From Fonticella tunisiensis (GTDB lineage Bacteria > Bacillota > Clostridia > Clostridiales > Caloramatoraceae), in NCBI RefSeq assembly GCF_004364155.1, contig NZ_SOAZ01000008.1, positions 61,621 through 125,620 of the forward strand: a DNA stretch of 64,000 nucleotides, written 5' to 3'. Position numbers and translations under genes: made by a program. Each line of letters opens with the position of its first letter. Positions within the stretch are counted from its first letter, which is position 1. The notes below the pieces were generated by a model. It saw nothing but the letters and a program-made list of their open reading frames with translations. It ran no database searches and was not told the DNA's origin. This document shows, piece by piece, positions 55,342 to 64,000 of the stretch.

Positions 55342-56568
55342 ATGGAAAAATCAAGAACTGCCAGAAATAAAAATAAGAAAAGAAACTTTATTTCAATATT
55401 TTTTTTGATTGTTTTAGGTCTATCTCTTATATTTTTTGCATACGGCTATAATATTCTTAGAGGATTTAGCCGGGACAGCATACAGCCTAAAAAGGTTAAA
55501 TTCAGCGATCCCGTAAATATTCTGATTTTAGGGGTTGATGCAGGAGATTATAATAATAAATCGCAAAATAACCCAAAAAGATCTGATACCATGTTGCTTA
55601 TTAGATATGTTCCCAAGAATGATAAAGTTTTTATGCTGTCCATTCCAAGGGATACGAGGGTTAATATCAATGGCCATGCTGCTAAAATAAACAGTGCCCA
55701 TGCTGTTGGAGGTCCCAAAACCGCAATAGAAGCAGTTGAAAAACTCCTTGGAATTGAAATAAACTACTATGTTAGGATAGATTATGAAGGTTTCAGAAAA
55801 TGCATAGATGCAATTGGTGGTATTGATGTAATAATTCCAAGGAATATGGATTATGACGCTAATGACATACATATACATTTTAAAAAAGGGGAAAAAATCC
55901 ATCTTGATGGAAAGGGTGCGGAGGCATTTGTCAGGTGGCGTAAAAATAATGATGGTTCCGGATATGAGATGGGGGATCTTGGAAGACAGGAAACGCAGCA
56001 GGAGTTTATACTGAAGATTATTGAAAAATTAAAGACACCTTCGGGAATCATAAGGTTTCCTTTACTTATGAATACAGTTTCCAAGTATATAAAAACAAAT
56101 CTGGAACCTGAAGATATTTTAATATATGCTTTGAAGCTTAAAAACATCGATGTTTCTAAAATTGAAAGGAAGATGCTCCAAGGAGAACCTCAATATATTG
56201 GCGGTGTTTCCTACTTCATATATAACGGGGAAAAGAATGTGGAGTATTTGAAGAATTTCAGAGGAGGTATAAGCACAGATAAAGTGGAAATAGATAGAAG
56301 CGACATAAAAGTTACAGTGCTTAACGCTGCAGGAGAGTCGGGTCTTGCATCAAAATATAAGGATGAACTGATTAAAATGGGATACAAAATTGTTGAAACG
56401 GGAAACTATCCAAGGAAAATTAATACTTCAATGATAAGGGATTATAGTTTAAAGGATTATGGGCATATAGTTCAAAGAGATTTGAACTTTGGCAATGTAA
56501 TCAAAATGAAGGAAAACAGTGGTGAATCAGAGGTAGTTGTAATACTTGGAAGGGATAGTGTAAAATAA
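55342..56568 (+). CDS. LytR-CpsA-Psr (LCP) family protein
   Basis: A membrane-anchored phosphotransferase that attaches anionic glycopolymers to peptidoglycan. A basic N-terminus is followed by one span (about 18-40) and an LCP domain at about 55-250 (NILILGVDAG, SDTMLLIR, SIPRDTRV, GGIDVIIP). A LytR_C domain is near 330-405. The start is uncertain: AAAGGA is well spaced for ATG 55342, while ATG 55330 touches it and overlaps the yqeK stop. rsfS follows. Confidence 0.9.
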   Translation: MEKSRTARNKNKKRNFISIFFLIVLGLSLIFFAYGYNILRGFSRDSIQPKKVKFSDPVNILILGVDAGDYNNKSQNNPKRSDTMLLIRYVPKNDKVFMLSIPRDTRVNINGHAAKINSAHAVGGPKTAIEAVEKLLGIEINYYVRIDYEGFRKCIDAIGGIDVIIPRNMDYDANDIHIHFKKGEKIHLDGKGAEAFVRWRKNNDGSGYEMGDLGRQETQQEFILKIIEKLKTPSGIIRFPLLMNTVSKYIKTNLEPEDILIYALKLKNIDVSKIERKMLQGEPQYIGGVSYFIYNGEKNVEYLKNFRGGISTDKVEIDRSDIKVTVLNAAGESGLASKYKDELIKMGYKIVETGNYPRKINTSMIRDYSLKDYGHIVQRDLNFGNVIKMKENSGESEVVVILGRDSVK

Positions 56569-56632
56569 TTTTATCCATAAGTAAAATAAAGGCATATTTA
56601 TATACTAAGATAAAAGTTAGGAGGTAATGTTA

Positions 56633-56974
56633 TTGAAAAGCTCATCAAGCATGGCTTACTTTGTTGGGTTAGCGGCCTCTGAAAAAAAGGCGAAGGATAT
56701 TAGAATACTAAATGTTGGGGACATCTCACCGATTGCCGATTACTTTATCATATGTAGCGGAAATTCAACTGTACAGGTAAGGGCAATCGCCGATGAAATA
56801 GAGGAAAAGATGGCAGAAAAGGGATATGAGTTAAACCATAAGGAGGGTTATCAAACTGGAAGGTGGATACTTCTTGATTATGGCAGTATAATAGTCCATA
56901 TATTTCATAACGAAGACAGGGAATTCTATGGAATTGAAAGACTATGGGCTGATGCTGAGAAAATATCGTTATAG
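56633..56974 (+). CDS. rsfS: Ribosomal silencing factor RsfS
   Basis: A 113-residue protein that binds L14 and blocks subunit joining. It shows DIRILNVGDISPIADYFIIC split around NVGD, then GRWILLDYG and the C-terminal HIFHNEDREFYGIERLW. The start is TTG 56633, 7 nt after GGAGGT; the ATG at 56627 is too close. It belongs to the nadD-yqeK-LCP-rsfS operon. Confidence 0.94.
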   Translation: MKSSSSMAYFVGLAASEKKAKDIRILNVGDISPIADYFIICSGNSTVQVRAIADEIEEKMAEKGYELNHKEGYQTGRWILLDYGSIIVHIFHNEDREFYGIERLWADAEKISL

Positions 56975-57083
56975 GTCGATATAGGACTTCTTCCAGCTAT
57001 GGAAGATGGTTCTGCTGTTTAATTGAAAAAACACTTTTAATGTTATAATAATAAATGGTAATTTAAACCAGGAGGTTATACAT

Positions 57084-57467
57084 ATGGATAAAGTTATTAT
57101 AAGCACAAGAAATGCACCTGCTGCTATAGGCCCATATTCCCAGGGAGTTAAAGTTGGGAATTTATTATTTACTTCAGGTCAAATTCCAATAAATCCAACT
57201 ACAGGTGAACTTGTTACGGGAGATGTTAAGGCTGCAGCAAGACAATCCCTTGAGAACCTGAAAGCATTACTTGAAGCAGGAGGAACAGATCTTGAACATG
57301 TTGTAAAAACAGTTGTTTTCTTAAGGGATATTAATGATTTTGCTGCAGTAAACGAGGTATACTCCCAGTATTTTAACGAAAAGATGCCGGCAAGATCGGC
57401 TGTTCAGGTTGGTAAACTTCCAAAGGATGCACTTGTCGAAATAGAAGCCATTGCAATAGTTCCATAA
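57084..57467 (+). CDS. ridA: RidA family enamine/imine deaminase
   Basis: A 127-residue trimeric protein that hydrolyses reactive 2-aminoacrylate. It shows [19 protein letters not shown] and the C-terminal MPARSAVQV with the catalytic Arg, then VEIEAIA. AGGAGG precedes the start. A strong bidirectional terminator follows. Confidence 0.95.
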   Translation: MDKVIISTRNAPAAIGPYSQGVKVGNLLFTSGQIPINPTTGELVTGDVKAAARQSLENLKALLEAGGTDLEHVVKTVVFLRDINDFAAVNEVYSQYFNEKMPARSAVQVGKLPKDALVEIEAIAIVP

Positions 57468-57496
57468 CACAGCAGGCATTAGAACAGCCTGCTGTG
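57468..57496. terminator. Bidirectional terminator between ridA and the carboxypeptidase gene
   Basis: CACAGCAGGC/GCCTGCTGTG, 10 bp perfect, 9-nt loop. The stop codon of the minus-strand gene lies in the loop. Confidence 0.8.
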
Positions 57497-58735
57497 TTTA
57501 TATCCGGATTTTTTTCTTTTGGTTTTCATTGCTCTATAAAAACCGCTAATAATAAATAGACCGAAGACAGAACCGACACTTAAATATATGATCTTTAATT
57601 TTATTCTTTCTTTATAGTAGCCGTTCCCTGTTGATATTAAATTGTACAGGGAGCTTTCATAATTACCTCCGGAAATTAAGGGAATTTTTTTGGTCTTGCT
57701 ATCTCCAACGGATATGTTAAGGTAACCTATTACGTCGCCCTTCTTTATGCTGGAAAAAGATTTATTCAAAACTACTTCCTTGCTGATTAAGGGCTCGTTG
57801 TCCTTTGGGGATGTTATATAGTAATCCTCCGATGGGAATACAGGTATTTGATTTGAATCACCATCGATGTTGATCGTAGAAACTACGTCACTTTTTGATA
57901 CTATTCTGTTATATGTGAAATTATCAAATCCATAGTTGAAAAGTTTACGCACATCATTGTAGAAATTTGCATCATCCTTTAAAACAACAGCTACAAGCTT
58001 TTGATCGCCCTTTGTTGCTGAACCAACAAATGTATGCCTTGCACTTCCGGTATATCCAGTTTTAATTCCATCAGCCCACTGATATCCATGCTTTTGAGTA
58101 GTTAGAAGTTTGTTATGGTTTAAAAAGTATCTTGTTTCAGGCTGCTTGTTTGTTGGAGGTATTTGATAGGCTTTTGTAGCGACGATTTTTCTGAATATAG
58201 GATTTTCCATAGCCTTTTTAGCTATAAGAGCCATGTCATAGGCTGTTGTATAATGGTTAGGCTCAGGAAGGCCGTTAGGATTTTCAAAGTTAGTATTTTT
58301 ACATCCAATTTCCTTAGCCTTTTCATTCATCATCTTTGCAAAAGCCTCCTTTGAACCGGCTATATGTTCTGCCAGGGCAAGTGCTGCATCGTTTGCTGAT
58401 TCAAGCAGGAGAGCATATAGAAGCTGTTCAACTGTCAACTCTTCTCCTTCCAAAAGATATATTTTGCTTCCGTCCTCATAAGGAGGATTTTTTCCAACAA
58501 CGACCTTATCATCAAGTTTAGTTTTTTCAAGAGTTATTAATGCAGTTATAATTTTTGTAATACTCGCTGGTTCAAATTGCTTATATGCATTTTTTTCGTA
58601 AAGTATTTCTCCCGTGTTTAAATCCATAAGAATTGCACCCTCAGCGATTATCGAAGGTTCTTCACTCGCCTTAGCCTTTATTTGTGGTGTTAATATCATA
58701 CTGATTGTAATCAATAACGCAAGAAACTTTTTCAT
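57479..58735 (-). CDS. dacF: D-alanyl-D-alanine carboxypeptidase (DacF/PBP5 type)
   Basis: A 418-residue secreted serine DD-carboxypeptidase. A signal peptide covers about 1-23. The active site is SITK (S58, K61), SAN (near 113) and KTGYTG (near 230). A C-terminal beta domain and a final membrane helix (about 385-405) with a basic tail anchor it. Start 58735 follows AAGGAGGT; the longer frame is rejected. Which spore or vegetative role it has cannot be told from sequence. Confidence 0.93.
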   Translation of the reverse strand: MKKFLALLITISMILTPQIKAKASEEPSIIAEGAILMDLNTGEILYEKNAYKQFEPASITKIITALITLEKTKLDDKVVVGKNPPYEDGSKIYLLEGEELTVEQLLYALLLESANDAALALAEHIAGSKEAFAKMMNEKAKEIGCKNTNFENPNGLPEPNHYTTAYDMALIAKKAMENPIFRKIVATKAYQIPPTNKQPETRYFLNHNKLLTTQKHGYQWADGIKTGYTGSARHTFVGSATKGDQKLVAVVLKDDANFYNDVRKLFNYGFDNFTYNRIVSKSDVVSTINIDGDSNQIPVFPSEDYYITSPKDNEPLISKEVVLNKSFSSIKKGDVIGYLNISVGDSKTKKIPLISGGNYESSLYNLISTGNGYYKERIKLKIIYLSVGSVFGLFIISGFYRAMKTKRKKSGYKHSRLF

Positions 58736-58843
58736 AGGTACCTCCTTAATAATTGTCCAGTTAATTATATCAAAAAAATCCCATACAAACAATGAAAGGT
58801 TTAAAATTGAAAAAATATGTTCACAATCTAACTGGGTGATAAC

Positions 58844-59437
58844 ATGGATTTAACAAGAAGAGAAAAAATAGGACTGATTGCTTTTTCAATAATAGTTCTT
58901 TTCTTTATTTCAGCAATATATTTTAATAATAAGAAAAAAACTGAAATTGAAGTAGTTAGAAACGTCAATTCCTATCAACCTGAAGGAAAAGCCCAGCCAG
59001 ATAAGATATCAGTTTATATATGTGGGGAGGTTAAAAAGCCTGGAGTGTATACTCTAAATGATGGGGATAGAATTGAAAAATTAATATCAATGGCGGGTGG
59101 CTTTACTGAAAAAGCCGATGTTTTAAGGATTAACCTTGCTGCTAAATTGAAGGATGAGGATTTTATAATAGTCCATCCAAAGGCAGCTCTATCAGAAAAC
59201 ACAGGAGAAATTTCCCAGAGTTTAAGTGCAATAACATCGGATGGTAAAATAAATATAAACACAGCTGGAATCGAGGATCTAAAGAAACTCGATGGAATCG
59301 GCGATGCCCTTGCTCAAAGAATAATAGATTACAGGGATAAAAATGGGTACTTTAAAGATATAAAAGATATAAAAAATGTAAGCGGTATTGGAGATTCCAG
59401 ATTTAAGGCCATTGAGGATAAAATAACAGTTCGTTGA
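58844..59437 (+). CDS. comEA: ComEA-like competence DNA-binding protein
   Basis: A 197-residue membrane-anchored protein. It has one N-terminal span (about 8-25), an SLBB domain (about 50-110, YICGEVKKPGVY) and a C-terminal double helix-hairpin-helix (DLKKLDGIGDALAQRI, KNVSGIGDSRF) that binds double-stranded DNA for uptake. comEB and comEC are not nearby. It lies about 60 nt before selD. Confidence 0.9.
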   Translation: MDLTRREKIGLIAFSIIVLFFISAIYFNNKKKTEIEVVRNVNSYQPEGKAQPDKISVYICGEVKKPGVYTLNDGDRIEKLISMAGGFTEKADVLRINLAAKLKDEDFIIVHPKAALSENTGEISQSLSAITSDGKININTAGIEDLKKLDGIGDALAQRIIDYRDKNGYFKDIKDIKNVSGIGDSRFKAIEDKITVR

Positions 59438-59495
59438 CGTTGAATAAGTATTGTGAGATATTATAATATAGTATATAAGAAAGGAGGGCTTAAAC

Positions 59496-60530
59496 ATGAA
59501 AAATGAAATAAAGCTCACCAATATGACACAGGCCTCGGGATGAGCGGCTAAGATCGGGCCAGATGCCCTGGCACAGGTGCTGTGTCATTTGCCGAAGATA
59601 AAAAATGAAAATCTGCTTGTTGGTATAGATACTTCTGACGATGCTGCTGTATATAAAATAAACGATGAAACAGCAGTTATTCAGACCTTGGATTTCTTTA
59701 CTCCAATAGTGGATGATCCATATACGTTTGGAAAGATAGCTGCAACAAACTCATTAAGCGATGTATATGCTATGGGGGGAGATCCAGTACTTGCTCTCAA
59801 TATCGCATGCTTTCCAGCCTGTGAGGATATGAATATATTAGGAGAAATACTTCGCGGTGGAGCTGATAAAGTAAAGGAAGCAGGGGCTATTATTGTTGGA
59901 GGCCATACTGTAGATGATAGGGAACCAAAATATGGCCTTTCTGTTATGGGAATAGTACACCCTGATAAAATACTTCCCAATGCAAGCTCCAGGCCTGGAG
60001 ATCTTCTGATACTTACAAAACCAATTGGAACAGGAGTAATAAGCACAGCGTCAAAGGGAGAAATAGCAGAAGAAAAACATATGGATGTAGCCGTAAAATA
60101 TATGTCTACACTTAATAGGTATGCTGCTGAAAGGGCAAGAAAATATAAAGTCAACGCATGCACTGATATAACTGGTTTTGGACTCGTTGGTCATGCCCTT
60201 GAAATGGCGGAAGGCAGTGGGGTGACTATACATTTGGAAAGCAGAAAAGTAAGATATATCGAGGGAGCAGAGGAGTACGCTAAAATGGGCCTAATACCTG
60301 CAGGAACCTATAGAAACAAAAAATATGCGGAAGGCAAATATTTGAAGCTTATTGAAGAAGAACATGTTATAGACCTTCTGTTTGATCCGCAGACTTCAGG
60401 AGGGTTATTGTATTCTCTTCCTGAAACGGAAGCTAATAGATTAAATAGAGAGCTTAATGAATCTGGAGTGGATAGTTTTATTGTTGGATATGTAACAGAA
60501 TTTAGAAATAAGCATTTAATTATTGAATAG
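59496..60530 (+). CDS. selD: Selenophosphate synthetase containing selenocysteine
   Basis: A 344-residue enzyme making selenophosphate from selenide and ATP. ATG 59496 lies 6 nt after AAGGAGG. Codon 16 is an in-frame TGA (59541-59543) in SG-U-AAKIGPD, the place of the catalytic Cys/Sec in all SelD. The frame is intact on both sides, so this is Sec, not a stop. ORF finders will truncate the protein after it. Later blocks are [12 protein letters not shown], a [10 protein letters not shown] stretch and [15 protein letters not shown] hairpin inside the gene after the TGA may be the SECIS. Confidence 0.95.
59541..59586 (+). promoter_or_regulatory. UGA codon and candidate bacterial SECIS element in selD
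   Basis: Downstream of TGA 59541-59543, GGGC-CAGAT-GCCC (59556-59568) can form a short hairpin starting 13 nt after the codon. A second, GCACAG-GTG-CTGTGT (59571-59585), follows. Either could be the SelB-binding apical loop; the first is closer to the usual spacing. Confidence 0.55.
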
Positions 60531-60557
60531 GTTCAGCATCCCTGAACCTTTATTTTT
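60529..60557 (+). terminator. Terminator-like hairpin between selD and selA
   Basis: AGGTTCAG/CTGAACCT, 8 bp perfect, 5-nt loop, followed by TTATTTTT. It overlaps the selD stop codon and ends about 17 nt before selA, so it could reduce selA-selB transcription relative to selD. Confidence 0.7.
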
Positions 60558-60573
60558 GTCAGGAGGTTCAATT

Positions 60574-61962
60574 ATGCAAGAGAAAAAAGAGCTTTTAGCA
60601 TCTCTGCCAAAAGTAGATGCTTTGCTTGGAGAGGAAAGAATAATGAAATTGGAAAATATATCGAGAGTGGTTAAGGTTGAGGCGATAAGGGAAACTCTTG
60701 ATAAATATCGCAGTGGAATTTTATCCGGCAGCATATTGGAGTTTTCAAAGGATAAAATCCTTGATGAAGTTTTAAAATGTATAAGTAGAAAGGTTCAGCC
60801 ACATTTGAAAAGAGTTATCAATGGAACAGGCACAATTTTTCATACCAATCTTGGGAGGGCAGTACTTGCAAAAACGGCTGTAGACGCTGTCGTAAACATT
60901 GCATCAAAATATAACAACCTTGAATTTGATCTTGAAAATGGAACAAGGGGTTCAAGATATAGCCATGTAGAAGAGCTTTTATGCAAAATAACCGGAGCTG
61001 AAGGGGCACTTGTTGTTAACAATAACGCTGCTGCTGTTATGCTGGTATTGTCCACTTTATCGAAGGGAAAGGAAGCTGTTGTTTCAAGGGGGCAGCTTGT
61101 AGAAATAGGAGGATCCTTCAGGGTACCAGCTGTTATGGAACAGAGTGGAGCAAAGCTTGTAGAAGTTGGTACAACAAACAGGACCCACCTTTATGATTAC
61201 GAAAATGCCATAAATGAAAATACAGGGGTTATACTTAAGGTGCATCAGAGCAATTATAAAATACTGGGGTTTACAGAGGAAGTGGAACTGGGTGAACTTA
61301 TAAAACTTGGAGAAAGGTACAACGTTCCAGTAATCGAGGACATAGGAAGTGGTGTATTCATCGATCTTTCAAAATACGGGCTTACATATGAGCCAACTGT
61401 ACAAAACAGTATTATGAAGGGAATTGATATTGTTACATTTAGCGGTGATAAGATGCTTGGAGGGCCGCAGGCAGGGATTATTGCCGGTAAGAAAAAATAT
61501 ATAGATATGATTAAGAAAAATCAGCTGACAAGAGCCCTTAGAATAGATAAGATGACACTGGCTGCTTTGGAAGCAACATTAAAGTTGTATCTTGATGAGG
61601 ATAAGGCTATAAGGGAAATACCGGGGCTTTTCATGCTCACAAAGCCGGCTGAGAAAATAAAAAAAGATGCAGCAAAGCTTATGAGAATGCTCAAAGCCAA
61701 ATTAAAGGATAGGGCAGTTATAGAAGTTATTGAAGAATATTCCCAGGTTGGGGGAGGGGCCATGCCACTTGAAAAGTTAAAAACCTTTGCTGTTGCATTA
61801 AAGTTTAACAATAAATCCATAGAGGATGTTGACAAAGAGCTCAGGAAATGTGATATACCAATAATAACCAGGTTATACAGAGACAGAATGTTAATTGATG
61901 TGAGGACATTGTTTGATGATGAATACAAAATAATCGTAAATACCCTTGATAGTCTTGTATAG
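60574..61962 (+). CDS. selA: L-seryl-tRNA(Sec) selenium transferase
   Basis: A 462-residue PLP enzyme converting Ser-tRNA(Sec) to Sec-tRNA(Sec). It shows RVINGTGTIFHTNLGRA, the VNNNAAAVML segment and the PLP lysine in FSGDKMLGGPQAG. Start 60574 follows AGGAGG. selB starts 11 nt after its stop. Confidence 0.96.
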   Translation: MQEKKELLASLPKVDALLGEERIMKLENISRVVKVEAIRETLDKYRSGILSGSILEFSKDKILDEVLKCISRKVQPHLKRVINGTGTIFHTNLGRAVLAKTAVDAVVNIASKYNNLEFDLENGTRGSRYSHVEELLCKITGAEGALVVNNNAAAVMLVLSTLSKGKEAVVSRGQLVEIGGSFRVPAVMEQSGAKLVEVGTTNRTHLYDYENAINENTGVILKVHQSNYKILGFTEEVELGELIKLGERYNVPVIEDIGSGVFIDLSKYGLTYEPTVQNSIMKGIDIVTFSGDKMLGGPQAGIIAGKKKYIDMIKKNQLTRALRIDKMTLAALEATLKLYLDEDKAIREIPGLFMLTKPAEKIKKDAAKLMRMLKAKLKDRAVIEVIEEYSQVGGGAMPLEKLKTFAVALKFNNKSIEDVDKELRKCDIPIITRLYRDRMLIDVRTLFDDEYKIIVNTLDSLV

Positions 61963-61973
61963 AGGTGATGAAA

Positions 61974-63881
61974 TTGCAACATGTTATTATCGGTACCGCA
62001 GGACATATAGATCATGGAAAAACAACACTAATTAAAGCATTAACAGGAAGGGATACAGATACTTTGAAGGAAGAAAAGGAAAGAGGTATTTCTATAAACC
62101 TCGGCTTTACCTATTTCGATCTTCCATCTGGTAGAAGAGCCGGTATTATAGATGTTCCGGGCCATGAAAGGTTTATAAAAAATATGCTTGCGGGTGTTGG
62201 AGGAATAGACATTGTTCTCCTTGTCATTGCAGCGGATGAAGGTGTAATGCCCCAGACTAGAGAGCATTTAAACATTCTCGAACTTCTGGACATCAAAAAA
62301 GGGATTGTTGTAATTTCAAAGAAGGATATGGTAGATGAAGAATGGCTGAATATGATTGCTGAAGATATAAAGAAAGAATTTAGTACAACCTTTCTGAAGG
62401 ATGCACCTGTTATTCCGGTATCATCAGTTACCGGAGAAGGCCTTGACAATTTAACAAAAACTATTGATGCTATGACTATGGATTTGGAAAATAGAGATTT
62501 AATTACTGATTTTAGAATACCAATAGATCGCGTTTTTACGGTTAGTGGTTTTGGTACGGTTGTAACAGGAACATTGATATCCGGCATTGTAAATGAGGGA
62601 GATGAATGTGAAGTATATACAAGTGGGATAAAAACGAGAATAAGAGGTATTCAAGTTCACGAAAAATCTGTTAAAACAGCATACGCAGGACAAAGAGTTG
62701 CCATAAACCTTGCAGGAGTGAAAATCGGTGAAGTTAAGCGCGGCGATGTTGTTTCAAGACCTGGAGCTATGATAAATTCTCTTATGATAGACTGCAGGCT
62801 TAACTACCTTAAAGATGCACCAAGACCTTTAAAAAACAGGGATAGGATAAGATTATACCATGGAACCTCTGAAATACTTGGAAGAATAGTGATACTTGAT
62901 AAGGAAATAGTAAATCCTGGAGAAAGTGCTCTGATACAAGTAAGGCTGGAATCTCCAATTGCAGCAAGAAGAGGAGACAAATATGTAATAAGGAGTTATT
63001 CTCCCATGCATACAATTGGGGGAGGGACGATTCTTGAACCCAACCCTGTTAAACATAAATACTTTGATAAAAACGTTATTGAAGAGTTACTCCTAAAGGA
63101 AAAAGGGGATCCTGTAGATGTCGTTGAGCAGACAATAAAAATGAACAGCCAGCTTTATCCATTAAAAGAGGATATTATAAAGTTGTCAGGAAAGGGAATA
63201 GCTGACATAGATAGTATTATTAAGAAGCTTTTAAGGGAGAGGAAAATAATTGAAATACTGTTAAGTGAAGGAAATGTATATATTCATAACGATTATCTAA
63301 AGGATATAAAATCCAGGGCCATTAAACTCTTAAATGAATTTCACAAAAACAATCCCTTGAAAGCTGGAATTTCAAAGGAGGAGTTCAAGGCTAAGATTTT
63401 TGGTAAATCTATAAAACAAAAGATATTTGATGCGCTTATTGAGCTTCTTAAAGTTGATACTTTAAAGACTGGAGAAGATGTAGTGTGGAGAATTGACTTT
63501 GAAGTAAAGTTTGACAATAGCCAGATGGAGATTAAAAATAAAATAATTAAAGCTTTCAATGACGCAAAATTTCAACCCCCAAAACCTGAGGAGCTGATGA
63601 AATCCTTTGGAAAAGAAGAAAAGGCAGCAAGGATAGTTTTTAATGCCCTTGTTGATATGGGTATTATCATTAAGATTAACGAAGATATCTATTTAACCTC
63701 AGACAACTTTAAAGAGGCAAAAGAAAGTGTCATACATTTTATTGGGGCAAGGGGAGAAATTACGGCGGCTGAATTCAGGGATTTAATAGGCTCAAGTAGG
63801 AAATATGCGATTTCTATACTTGAATACTTCGATTCTATTAAGTTAACAAAAAGAATAGGGGATAAAAGAGTAATGATGTAG
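61974..63881 (+). CDS. selB: Selenocysteine-specific elongation factor
   Basis: A 635-residue GTPase that delivers Sec-tRNA to UGA codons marked by a SECIS. GTP motifs are AGHIDHGKT (near 9), DVPGHE and the SKKD specificity box. Domains II and III follow, then C-terminal winged helices (about 370-635) that bind the SECIS. The start is TTG 61974, giving MQHVIIGTAGHIDHGK as in other SelB; an ATG two codons upstream overlaps the AGAGGTGAT site. Confidence 0.95.
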   Translation: MQHVIIGTAGHIDHGKTTLIKALTGRDTDTLKEEKERGISINLGFTYFDLPSGRRAGIIDVPGHERFIKNMLAGVGGIDIVLLVIAADEGVMPQTREHLNILELLDIKKGIVVISKKDMVDEEWLNMIAEDIKKEFSTTFLKDAPVIPVSSVTGEGLDNLTKTIDAMTMDLENRDLITDFRIPIDRVFTVSGFGTVVTGTLISGIVNEGDECEVYTSGIKTRIRGIQVHEKSVKTAYAGQRVAINLAGVKIGEVKRGDVVSRPGAMINSLMIDCRLNYLKDAPRPLKNRDRIRLYHGTSEILGRIVILDKEIVNPGESALIQVRLESPIAARRGDKYVIRSYSPMHTIGGGTILEPNPVKHKYFDKNVIEELLLKEKGDPVDVVEQTIKMNSQLYPLKEDIIKLSGKGIADIDSIIKKLLRERKIIEILLSEGNVYIHNDYLKDIKSRAIKLLNEFHKNNPLKAGISKEEFKAKIFGKSIKQKIFDALIELLKVDTLKTGEDVVWRIDFEVKFDNSQMEIKNKIIKAFNDAKFQPPKPEELMKSFGKEEKAARIVFNALVDMGIIIKINEDIYLTSDNFKEAKESVIHFIGARGEITAAEFRDLIGSSRKYAISILEYFDSIKLTKRIGDKRVMM

Positions 63882-64000
63882 GCATTTTCCATAGAAAAAC
63901 AGAAGTTTCGCAGCTAAAAAAATAAATAGGGCGTAGCCCCTTGATATGTAATGGTTTAGATGAATAATAATTGAAATATGTAAATTCCGATTTTTACTGG
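63882..64000. other. Sequence after selB, no gene seen
   Basis: 119 bp at the window edge. A short GGGC-GTA-GCCC hairpin-like element (about 63930-63940) is present. There is no tRNA-Sec cloverleaf, although selC often lies near selB. Confidence 0.5.

Noticed and set aside
63882..64000. Possible tRNA-Sec (selC) after selB
   Set aside because: No long acceptor, extended variable arm or TCA anticodon could be folded here.

Overview
The window is 64 kb of an AT-rich, gene-dense chromosome from an endospore-forming member of the Firmicutes, most likely class Clostridia. The evidence is the gene order mreBCD - PBP2 - minCDE - rodA - mgsA - spoIVFA/FB - TIGR03960/DUF2344 - rng - rplU - rpmA - spo0B-like - obg - yhbY - nadD - yqeK - LCP - rsfS, strong AGGAGG ribosome binding sites, frequent TTG/GTG starts, a DUF4321-maf-radC-mre block and a selDAB locus. 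I cannot name the genus. No phage, insertion sequence or CRISPR array is visible.

Layout. 1-17 kb holds single genes and short operons of mixed role: a partial HD-domain/helical-repeat protein, a formate/nitrite transporter, a short alpha-glucan phosphorylase behind a LacI-type operator, pncB, an RsmF-like methyltransferase and a lone ftsH. Among them are several uncharacterised proteins, including two of the same unusual plan (two winged-helix-like segments plus TPR) and one TPR protein ending in a HEPN-type RX4H motif. 17-34 kb holds rnhA, pckA, YaaR, 6S RNA, a twin tRNA-Glu(CTC), a ligT-type gene, 5-FCL, corA, an M18 peptidase, a DUF4349 lipoprotein, tRNA-Leu(CAA), an ECF sigma/anti-sigma pair, polA-coaE-slt, tRNA-Leu(GAG), GNAT, LUD and SPOR genes. 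A 617-bp stretch without genes (34345-34961) contains strong RNA-like secondary structure.

35-57 kb is the conserved cell-shape, division, sporulation and ribosome block. Two intergenic elements stand out: a 117-nt nested stem between the PBP2 gene and minC, and a perfect 27-nt palindrome before spoIVFA. rpmA follows rplU directly with no prp gene between, and L27 lacks the N-terminal extension that Prp removes in other Firmicutes, so the protease and its substrate site are missing together. A Spo0B-like protein lies between rpmA and obg, its position in Bacillus.

57-64 kb has ridA, a DD-carboxypeptidase, comEA and the selenocysteine operon. selD carries an in-frame UGA at codon 16, so selenophosphate synthetase is itself a selenoprotein and depends on the SelA and SelB encoded just downstream. 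tRNA-Sec is not visible and would have to lie outside the window.
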